DNA of 64,000 nucleotides from Pelagibacteraceae bacterium AG-337-G06 (GTDB taxonomy: Bacteria > Pseudomonadota > Alphaproteobacteria > Pelagibacterales > AG-422-B15), in the NCBI GenBank assembly GCA_003282175.1, contig QBZX01000008.1:1-64000 (forward strand). Direction: 5' to 3'. Shown here piece by piece: positions 57,541 through 64,000 of the stretch (the first letter of the stretch is position 1; each line of letters opens with the position of its first letter). A model generated the notes under the pieces. It did no database searches. It was not told the DNA's origin and saw nothing but the letters and a program-made list of their open reading frames with translations. The position numbers and the translations under genes are program-made.

Positions 57541-59143
57541 TTATTTTCATTCCGACTAATGAAGGCTTAAGGCTTTTTGCATAAATTGAAATCAATAACC
57601 TGGTAAAAGTAAATGCAGTAAATACTGAAGTAAAAATTCCAATAGCTAGTGTAATTGAAAATCCTCTTACTGGTCCTGATGCCATGAAAAAAAGTATTAC
57701 AGCAGCGATTAAAGTTGTAATATTTGCATCTAATATAGTTGAAAGTGCCCTTTTATATCCATTTTCAACAGCATTAATCATTTTAGATCCGCTTCTAATC
57801 TCTTCTTTAACTCGCTCAAAGATCAACACGTTAGCATCAACAGCCATACCTATTGTTAAAATAATACCGGCAATACCAGGTAAAGTTAAAGTTGCTTGAA
57901 ATAACGAGAGAATACCTAGCACCATAAATAAATTTATGATCAACGCAATGTCGGCCAAGAAGCCAAAATATCTATAAACAAACATCATGAATATTATGAC
58001 TGCTAAAAAGCCTATTATAGCTGCATACTGACCTGCCTCAATTGAATCTGCCCCAAGATCAGGCCCTACTGATCTTTCCTCTAAAATGATTAAAGGAGCT
58101 GGCAGTGCCCCCGCTCTTAGGAGTATAGCCAAATCATTTGCTTCTTCTGAGTCAAAACCCCCTGAGATTTGTCCTGATCCTCCTAGTATTGCCTCTCTTA
58201 TAACCGGAGCGCTAATAACAGTATCATCTAAAATTATTGCAAACGGTTTGCCCACATTTTGCTGTGTAACTCTTCCAAATTTACTGGCACCAAGTCTATC
58301 AAATCGAAATGAAACGATTGGTTCATTTGTTTGAGGATCGAAACCAGGCTGAGCATCAACTAAGTTCTCTCCTCCGACCATTACTCTTTTTTTCACAATA
58401 TATTTAAAACTGCCATCAGTATCTGATGGTAAAATTTCAGATCCTACAGGTGCTTTCTTTGGATTTAGTGGGTCATAATTAGTAGAGGTGTCTACTAGCT
58501 GAAAAGTAAGCTTAGCTGTTTGTCCTAATAATGCTTTAATTCGATCAGGATCATCGATTCCTGGCAGTTGGATAATAATTCTTGAAGACCCTTGCCTTTG
58601 TATAGACGGCTCTCTTGTTCCAAGTTCATCTATTCTTCTGCGAACTATCTCAAGAGATTGAGCAACAGCATTTGTAACAGCTAATTTAATAAATTCGTCT
58701 GTAAAGGAGATAGACACTTGATTCTCATCTCTTGTGATTACTAAGTTAGTTTGATCCCCCATTTGTAATATATTTTGAGAATTACTAACTGATATTTCTA
58801 AAATTTCTTTTTGAATTTCTGCAGGAAATTCATCAACCACAAATTTTAAGTCATCCTCAGTATTCTTAAAATTGCTATATTGGATATTATTTTTCTTTAG
58901 CACTCTTCTTACGTCAGAATTTAAATTCTCTAATCTTTCTTTTATAATCTCAACTGTATCAACTTCTAATAATAAGTGCGATCCACCTTGTAAATCTAAT
59001 CCAAGGTTGACCTGTTGCTTAGGAATAAAACTTGGAAAACTATTTAACTGATCTTTACTGAAGAAATTAGGAACGGCGAACATCAAAGCTATAAAGATGA
59101 CCAATAAGATTGATAAAATCTTAGTATTTGAAAAATAAATCAT
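57533..59143 (-). CDS. secD: Protein-export membrane protein SecD
   Basis: SecD is the larger partner of SecF. The 536-residue protein has the NLGLDLQGGSHLLLEVD motif after the first span, the periplasmic P1 domain (QTAKLTFQLV, TNEPIVSFRFDRLGASKFG) and five C-terminal spans with GMAVDANVLIFERVKEE. It lies 11 nt after yajC. Together with yajC and secF it forms the YajC-SecDF export unit. Confidence 0.96.
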   Translation of the reverse strand: MIYFSNTKILSILLVIFIALMFAVPNFFSKDQLNSFPSFIPKQQVNLGLDLQGGSHLLLEVDTVEIIKERLENLNSDVRRVLKKNNIQYSNFKNTEDDLKFVVDEFPAEIQKEILEISVSNSQNILQMGDQTNLVITRDENQVSISFTDEFIKLAVTNAVAQSLEIVRRRIDELGTREPSIQRQGSSRIIIQLPGIDDPDRIKALLGQTAKLTFQLVDTSTNYDPLNPKKAPVGSEILPSDTDGSFKYIVKKRVMVGGENLVDAQPGFDPQTNEPIVSFRFDRLGASKFGRVTQQNVGKPFAIILDDTVISAPVIREAILGGSGQISGGFDSEEANDLAILLRAGALPAPLIILEERSVGPDLGADSIEAGQYAAIIGFLAVIIFMMFVYRYFGFLADIALIINLFMVLGILSLFQATLTLPGIAGIILTIGMAVDANVLIFERVKEEIRSGSKMINAVENGYKRALSTILDANITTLIAAVILFFMASGPVRGFSITLAIGIFTSVFTAFTFTRLLISIYAKSLKPSLVGMKIND

Positions 59144-59154
59144 TAATTAATTAT

Positions 59155-59433
59155 TTATTTAGGAGCGCTCTCTTTGACTACTTCTGCGATTGTTGATTTA
59201 ACTAAAGTAACATTAACTCCCTGTGATATCTCAACCTCGACATCAAATTCACCAACTACCTTAACAACTTTACCTCTTATTCCCCCAGAGCTAACAATCT
59301 TGTCGCCTCTCTGGACTCCTGCTACCATTTCTTTATGTTCCTTGGCTCTTCTTTGCTGTGGTCTAATTAATAGGAAATAAAATATCGCAAAAATTAAGAA
59401 TAGTGGCATTAATTGAATCAGCATCTGTTCCAT
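59155..59433 (-). CDS. yajC: Preprotein translocase subunit YajC
   Basis: This small single-span protein accompanies SecDF. The 92-residue sequence has one N-terminal span (LMPLFLIFAIFYFLLIRPQ), then RRAKEHKEM, GDKIVSSGGIRGKV and a beta-rich tail. A strong AAAGGAG precedes the ATG by 7 nt. It is 64 nt downstream of surE. Confidence 0.96.
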   Translation of the reverse strand: MEQMLIQLMPLFLIFAIFYFLLIRPQQRRAKEHKEMVAGVQRGDKIVSSGGIRGKVVKVVGEFDVEVEISQGVNVTLVKSTIAEVVKESAPK

Positions 59434-59497
59434 TACGAATCTCCTTTAAATAATTAAGGCAATATACATACTTAGAATATATATTTGAACTAAATAA

Positions 59498-60322
59498 TTA
59501 GTTAATATCTGACTTAATTGATGCTTTTAAGTGATTTAGACTGCTGTGATGGGTCAGATCTAAATGAAACGGGGTAATTGAAATATGTTGATTAGCAATT
59601 GCTTCTACATCAGACATAAACCCGTCAACCGCCATATTTAATGGTGGAAGTGTTAATTTTGCATTTTCTTCAAGTCTTCTTCTAAGCCCAAATCTAAAAA
59701 AATTATTTTCAACCTCATTTATAATCAAATCATCAGTATCTCTATTGCCTTGAGTTGTAATTTGTATACTTTTCACTTTATCAGATTGGCAATAAGGAAA
59801 ATTAATGTTCATGAAAACATTACTGTCCCATCCCAGATTAGTTATATCAGTGAGTATATCTTTCAAAAAATGTTTTGAAGAGTCCCATGAGATTACATTT
59901 TTCTTACCTGCTTCGTAATTTTGACTGATTGCAATAGACGGTATCCTTCTTATCAAACCCTCCATAGCTGCAGCAATAGTTCCAGAATAGGTTACATCCT
60001 CTCCAACGTTACATCCACTATTAATTCCTGAAAGAATTAAATCTGGTCTCTTATCCTTTAAAACATGGCTAATGCCGATGGCTATACAATCGCTGGGTGT
60101 ACCATCTATAGAATAAACTTTTTGAGCTTGTTCTTTTAAATTTAAAGCGTTTTGAAAAGATAGAGCGTGCGAGGCTCCACTCTTTTCATGTTCAGGGGCA
60201 ACCACCCATACATCGTCTGAAAACTCTTTTGCAATAGTAGTTAATATTTTTATTCCTTCTGCAGAATAACCATCATCATTGGTTATAAGTATTCTTGCAT
60301 TTTCAAGTTTTACTGAAGGCAT
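59498..60322 (-). CDS. surE: 5'/3'-nucleotidase SurE
   Basis: SurE dephosphorylates nucleoside monophosphates and helps survival in stationary phase. The metal-binding TNDDGYSAEG lies at the N-terminus, with the second site LSGINSGCNVGEDVTYSGTIAAAMEG split over residues about 96-121. A late ITPFHLDLT motif is also present. Length is 274 residues. It lies 10 nt after serS, as in many alphaproteobacteria; the usual pcm gene is absent. Confidence 0.95.
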   Translation of the reverse strand: MPSVKLENARILITNDDGYSAEGIKILTTIAKEFSDDVWVVAPEHEKSGASHALSFQNALNLKEQAQKVYSIDGTPSDCIAIGISHVLKDKRPDLILSGINSGCNVGEDVTYSGTIAAAMEGLIRRIPSIAISQNYEAGKKNVISWDSSKHFLKDILTDITNLGWDSNVFMNINFPYCQSDKVKSIQITTQGNRDTDDLIINEVENNFFRFGLRRRLEENAKLTLPPLNMAVDGFMSDVEAIANQHISITPFHLDLTHHSSLNHLKASIKSDIN

Positions 60323-60332
60323 ATAAATATAT

Positions 60333-61601
60333 TTAGTTTGAAATTTTTGTTATTCCACTCATGTAGGGAATTAATACTTCTGGCACATCAATAGAACCAT
60401 CTTCGTTTTGATAATTTTCCATAACTGCGATTAAAGTTCTACCTACAGCCAAACCTGATCCATTAAGTGTGTGTAGATATTTAATTGTATCATTTTCTTT
60501 GTACCTCGAATTCATTCTTCTTGCTTGAAAATCTCCACAATTAGAGCAACTAGAAATTTCTCTATATGAGTTTTGCCCTGGAAGCCAAACCTCAATATCA
60601 TATGTTTTCTGAGCAGAAAAACCCATGTCTTGTGTAGATAAAATTACAACTCGATAGTGTAAGCCTAATCTTTTTAGCACCTCCTCAGCACAACTCAACA
60701 TTCTTTCATGTTCATCAGCTGAATTTTCTTCAGAAGCTAAACTTACCAATTCAACTTTGTAGAACTGATGTTGGCGCATTATTCCTCGAGTATCTTTCCC
60801 GGCAGCTCCTGCTTCCGATCTGAAACAAGGTGTATGAGAAACATATCGTTTAGGTAGTTCAGCTGCATCCACTACACTCTCCCTTGTCATATTTGTTAAC
60901 GGAACTTCAGCTGTTGGTATTAACCAATAATCATCTGTCGTTTTGAATAAGTCATCCTTAAACTTTGGTAGTTGACCTGTCCCAAAGGCTGCCTGATCTC
61001 TTACAAGAATGGGGACATTAATTTCTTCATACCCGAATTCATTAGTGTGTAAATCAAGCATAAAATTCGCAATAGCCCTCTCAAGTCTTGCTAGCTCAGC
61101 TTTTTGGATGACAAATCTTGCTCCAGATATTTTTGCAGCTTGATCAAAACTCATTTTATTAAGATCCTCACCTAAATCAAAATGTTCTTTTGGTGAAAAT
61201 GAAAATTCTTTCTTTTTACCTTCGATCTTTATTTCTTTATTAACACTTTCATCTCCAACAGGGACTGAAGCGTCTGGCATATTTGGCAATGACTGAAGTA
61301 AGGAATTTAATTCTTCTTTTGCGATACGTTGGTTATTTTCAATCTCCTGCATTTTATTTTTTATTGAACTAACTTCACTTTTAAGCGATTCAGCTTCGTC
61401 TTTCTTACCATTTGAGGCATGTTCTCCTATCAATTTAGATTTAGCATTTCTTTCCTCCTGAAGTGCCTGTAATTCACCAATTAAATCTCGATTTTTCTTA
61501 TCAAGCTCTATTATTAATGAAGAAGACGGCTCATGTTTTCTACTTGCTAAAGCCTCATCAAGCTGCTTTCCATCATCTCTAATTTTCTTTATGTCTAACA
61601 T
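60333..61601 (-). CDS. serS: Seryl-tRNA synthetase
   Basis: This class II synthetase charges tRNA-Ser. The N-terminal long coiled coil (about 30-105) binds the tRNA arm. Catalytic motifs are [25 protein letters not shown] with motif 2 Arg, [22 protein letters not shown] and the motif 3 block [18 protein letters not shown]. Length is 422 residues. It lies between tatC and surE with short gaps. Confidence 0.97.
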   Translation of the reverse strand: MLDIKKIRDDGKQLDEALASRKHEPSSSLIIELDKKNRDLIGELQALQEERNAKSKLIGEHASNGKKDEAESLKSEVSSIKNKMQEIENNQRIAKEELNSLLQSLPNMPDASVPVGDESVNKEIKIEGKKKEFSFSPKEHFDLGEDLNKMSFDQAAKISGARFVIQKAELARLERAIANFMLDLHTNEFGYEEINVPILVRDQAAFGTGQLPKFKDDLFKTTDDYWLIPTAEVPLTNMTRESVVDAAELPKRYVSHTPCFRSEAGAAGKDTRGIMRQHQFYKVELVSLASEENSADEHERMLSCAEEVLKRLGLHYRVVILSTQDMGFSAQKTYDIEVWLPGQNSYREISSCSNCGDFQARRMNSRYKENDTIKYLHTLNGSGLAVGRTLIAVMENYQNEDGSIDVPEVLIPYMSGITKISN

Positions 61602-61610
61602 CTTATAATT

Positions 61611-62384
61611 TTATTTATTCTCTCTTTTTCGCTCTATAAATCGTACTGCATATATTGAAATTTCATACAATATTAATATGGGAACACCAAGACCTATTTG
61701 TGAAATGGGATCAGGAGGTGTGAGTATCGCAGCAACAGCAAAAACGCCCACGATTACATATTTTCTATTTTTTCTAAGTCCTTCAGAGCTCACAAATCCA
61801 ACTCTTGCTAATAACGTGAGTAGGACAGGCAATTGAAAACTTAAGCCAAAAGCAAAAATCAGTCTCATAATTAAACTAAGATATTCATTAACTTTAGCTT
61901 CTAATTGAATTGGCAATGTTCCTTGGCCTCCAATTGACTCAAATGATAAAAAAAACTTTATAGCAAGAGGCATGATAAAGAAATATACAAGTGAAGCCCC
62001 TAAAATGAATAAAATTGGAGTAGCTGCCAAGTAAGGAATAACAACTGTTTTCTCATTTTTGTACAAACCTGGTGCAACAAATATCCATATTTGAATTAGT
62101 ATAAAAGGCAACGCAATAAATAGTGATGCAAATAACGCGACCTTTAAATATGTAAAAAATGTTTCGTGTAATGCTGTAAAAATAAGTCTTCTTCCTGCTT
62201 CCCCTGCAACTGCGTCTGCATAAGGCTGAACTAAGAAATTGTATATAGAATCTGCATATATGTACGCAATCACAAACAAAATTGAAATCAAAATGATTGA
62301 TTTAATTAGACGGCTTCTTAACTCAATTAAATGTTGAATTAAAGGTTGCTTGGTGTCATTGAGTGTTTCTTTTTGGTCACTCAT
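61611..62384 (-). CDS. tatC: Sec-independent translocase TatC
   Basis: TatC is the receptor for twin-arginine signal peptides. The six-span 257-residue protein starts with a charged cytoplasmic segment containing PLIQHLIELRSRLIKS, whose Glu and Arg form part of the signal-binding site. It ends with IYAVRFIERKREN. Its first codons overlap the tatB end by 8 nt. Confidence 0.96.
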   Translation of the reverse strand: MSDQKETLNDTKQPLIQHLIELRSRLIKSIILISILFVIAYIYADSIYNFLVQPYADAVAGEAGRRLIFTALHETFFTYLKVALFASLFIALPFILIQIWIFVAPGLYKNEKTVVIPYLAATPILFILGASLVYFFIMPLAIKFFLSFESIGGQGTLPIQLEAKVNEYLSLIMRLIFAFGLSFQLPVLLTLLARVGFVSSEGLRKNRKYVIVGVFAVAAILTPPDPISQIGLGVPILILYEISIYAVRFIERKRENK

Positions 62385-62673
62385 CTTCAGTCTTTTTGTC
62401 TTCTGATTTCATGATCGTTTCATTTATTGAGTCACGCATTTCATCAGTAAAATTTTTAGGACTTGCATTCTCAACTGATGACTTAATATCAGCAACGCCA
62501 GCCTCAGAGGCAATTTGATTAACACTTGATTTAAACTCTCTAGAAAAGTTTCTGATTTTACCCCACCATCTTCCTAAGCCTCTCAACACAGCTGGCAAAT
62601 CTTTAGGGCCAACAAAAATTATTATTAATGCTGCGATGACAAGATACTCTACTCCACCAATTCCAGGTAACAT
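62377..62673 (-). CDS. tatB: Sec-independent translocase TatB
   Basis: TatB sits with TatC in the substrate receptor. The 98-residue protein has an N-terminal span MLPGIGGVEYLVIAALIIIF, with the conserved Glu at position 9, then the hinge VGPKDLPAVLRGLGRW and an amphipathic helix. The rest is a loose charged tail. It is 18 nt downstream of tatA. Confidence 0.93.
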   Translation of the reverse strand: MLPGIGGVEYLVIAALIIIFVGPKDLPAVLRGLGRWWGKIRNFSREFKSSVNQIASEAGVADIKSSVENASPKNFTDEMRDSINETIMKSEDKKTEDE

Positions 62674-62691
62674 CAGATAATACTATTGCTG

Positions 62692-62877
62692 TTACTCTTT
62701 AGTAGAGTTATCTTCTGATTTGTTGATTGACTTTTGCTCATCGTCATCATTGATGCCCTTTTTAAAACTCTTTACTCCTTTAGCAACATCTCCCATTAAT
62801 TCAGAAATTTTGCCACGTCCAAAAAGTATTACTAGAAGTGCAACAACAATTAAAATTTGCCAAAAACTAATTCCCAT
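62692..62877 (-). CDS. tatA: Sec-independent translocase TatA
   Basis: TatA oligomers form the pore or thinning zone of the Tat translocon. The 61-residue protein has the short span [19 protein letters not shown] and the amphipathic helix [19 protein letters not shown], with the FGRGK hinge. It is preceded by AAGAGGA and a TATAAT-like sequence. Confidence 0.94.
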   Translation of the reverse strand: MGISFWQILIVVALLVILFGRGKISELMGDVAKGVKSFKKGINDDDEQKSINKSEDNSTKE

Positions 62878-62909
62878 TCGGTCCTCTTAAAATATTAACT
62901 TGTAGAACT

Positions 62910-62915
62910 ATTATA
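62910..62915 (-). promoter_or_regulatory. Candidate -10 hexamer of the tatABC operon
   Basis: On the minus strand TATAAT (62915-62910) lies 33 nt before the tatA ATG. The -35 region is not clear, so this is a weak call. Confidence 0.3.
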
Positions 62916-62944
62916 TATAAAAAACTTATATTTAAAGAATATAA

Positions 62945-63670
62945 TTAAGTATTGGCTTTAATACTACTGAATTTTACTGATTTTTCTCTAGATAAATGGG
63001 TAATATCTTTTGCTGAGCCACTCTGTATAACTGTTCCATCTTCAATAACGATGACCTTATCTGACATCGAAAGCGCATCATCAAAATCATGAGAGACGAT
63101 AATTGCCGTTATATTGTTGTCTTTTAAAATTTTTCTTGTTTCAACACGCAGCTGATTTGTAAGCGATTGATCTAAAGTGCCAAATGGCTCATCCATCAAA
63201 AGTATTTTAGGATTTGGAGCCATTGCTCTTGCAATTGCAACCCGTTGCTGCTCCCCACTGGAGATCTCGTTTGGATAATTATAAGCATATCGGTCAACTC
63301 TAAATAGCTTAAGAAGTCTCATAGCGGTGGAATATCTTTCAGTTTTACTGCCACTCACTCCAAACATTACGTTACTTATTATTGTCAAATGAGGAAATAA
63401 AGCTCTTTCTTGAACAACTAATCCAATATTTCTATTTTCTGTCAATACTGTATGATAATGGTCTGAAATAATTTGATCATTCATATGAACACTTCCACTA
63501 GTTTCTTTCTCTAGGCCTGCAATTATTCTTAACAATGTAGTTTTTCCACATCCGGATGGACCAAGGATTGATAATATTTCACCTTTATCAAGTTCTAGAC
63601 TTACATCATTTAGAACGTTCTTGCCTTTAACATAGTAGTGACTTAAATCTTTTATTTCTAAAGCTGTCAT
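62945..63670 (-). CDS. fbpC: Iron(III)-type ABC transporter ATP-binding protein
   Basis: This ABC ATPase of 241 residues energises an import permease of the FbpB type. Walker A is LGPSGCGKTTLL, the Q-loop is VVQERALFPHLT, the signature is ISSGEQQRVAIARAM, Walker B is ILLMDEPFG and the switch His is IVSHDFDDAL. It is shorter than typical FbpC (about 350) because it lacks the C-terminal regulatory domain. The start immediately follows the permease stop, so the two form one unit. Iron is the likely substrate from the permease; thiamin or other metals are alternatives. Confidence 0.85.
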   Translation of the reverse strand: MTALEIKDLSHYYVKGKNVLNDVSLELDKGEILSILGPSGCGKTTLLRIIAGLEKETSGSVHMNDQIISDHYHTVLTENRNIGLVVQERALFPHLTIISNVMFGVSGSKTERYSTAMRLLKLFRVDRYAYNYPNEISSGEQQRVAIARAMAPNPKILLMDEPFGTLDQSLTNQLRVETRKILKDNNITAIIVSHDFDDALSMSDKVIVIEDGTVIQSGSAKDITHLSREKSVKFSSIKANT

Positions 63671-64000
63671 TTAATACCTACTAGCCGGTCTAGATGTTCT
63701 GATCATTCTAGTCAATATAATAATAGGTATCAAACCCACCATAACTATTGCTATTGAGGGAGCTGCGGCATCATACATTCTTTCTTCTGCAGCATAAATG
63801 TAGGTATATACCGCAAGAGTATCAAAATTGAAGGGCCTTAATATTAATGTTGCTGGAAGCTCCTTAATAACCTCTGAAACAACTAATAGCATGCTGGTTA
63901 AAAAACTAGTCTTAAGTAAAGGGAGGTGAACTTGAGCTAATAGTGCCCATCCTGATGTCTTTAGAGTTCGAGCTACATCATCTACTCTTGAATTAATTCT
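63671..64000 (-). CDS. fbpB: Iron(III)-type ABC transporter permease, C-terminal part (runs off window end)
   Basis: Only the last 109 residues are visible. They hold the coupling-helix motif around VDDVARTLKTSGWALLAQVH, equivalent to the EAA loop, then a hydrophobic span and EVIKELPATLILRPFNFDTL, a strong match to FbpB/AfuB-type iron permeases. The protein ends TRMIRTSRPASRY. The first three quarters lie beyond base 64000. Confidence 0.8.
   Translation of the reverse strand, partial: RINSRVDDVARTLKTSGWALLAQVHLPLLKTSFLTSMLLVVSEVIKELPATLILRPFNFDTLAVYTYIYAAEERMYDAAAPSIAIVMVGLIPIIILTRMIRTSRPASRY

Overview
This is an unbroken, gene-dense piece of chromosome from an AT-rich bacterium (roughly one third G+C by eye). 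Gene order points to an alphaproteobacterium. The window holds nuoA-N followed by birA-coaX-rnj, tig-clpP-clpX-lon-hup with tRNAs, nnr next to glnB/glnA, ssb-gyrA-coaD-ppi-queA-tgt with divergent uvrA, and tatABC-serS-surE-yajC-secDF. UvrA also carries the CPVSGF first zinc-site variant that I associate with that class. Short spacers, overlapping genes and low G+C suggest a streamlined marine lineage (AEGEAN-169/HIMB59-like or similar); that placement is an inference and was not tested. I saw no phage, insertion sequence or CRISPR array.

Layout. 1-17122 (minus strand): the 14-gene complex I operon, then birA, coaX and the 5' part of the RNase J gene. 17123-17476: a divergent regulatory gap. 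17477-20794 (plus strand): an accessory run of SMP-30-like lactonase, glutathione transferase, flavodoxin-fold oxidoreductase, small membrane protein and BtuF-like protein. 20814-28054 (minus strand): a small membrane protein, tRNA-Asp, tRNA-Val, hup, lon, clpX, clpP, tig and tRNA-Leu, which form a protein quality-control block. 28222-34773: a secreted subtilase autotransporter, a 2-hydroxyacid dehydrogenase, two tiny DUF genes and a secreted carboxylesterase. 34754-39244: nnr, then the nitrogen cassette glnB-glnII-glnA. 39310-46533: acyl-CoA dehydrogenase, an AtuC/MccB-like carboxyltransferase, parE, an aldehyde dehydrogenase and a PaaG-like hydratase. 46535-55960: queuosine genes (tgt, queA), a periplasmic cyclophilin, coaD, gyrA, ssb and divergent uvrA. 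56003-64000: a PuuD-like membrane protein, Sec and Tat export genes with surE and serS, and an iron-type ABC transporter whose permease runs off the window end.

No gene is visibly frameshifted. One gene too short for usual ORF thresholds was found by hand: a 44-residue DUF2256 zinc-ribbon protein at 32518-32652. I did not find a clearly new multi-gene system. The least ordinary items are a roughly 150-residue insertion with a repeated W-x-D-L-S motif near the end of NuoG; tig starting 4 nt after the encoded CCA of tRNA-Leu; a glnB-glnII-glnA cassette with strong dyads in both leaders and a PII T-loop one residue short; a 19-bp dyad between the subtilase and hydroxyacid dehydrogenase genes; and a terminator-like hairpin upstream of nuoA.
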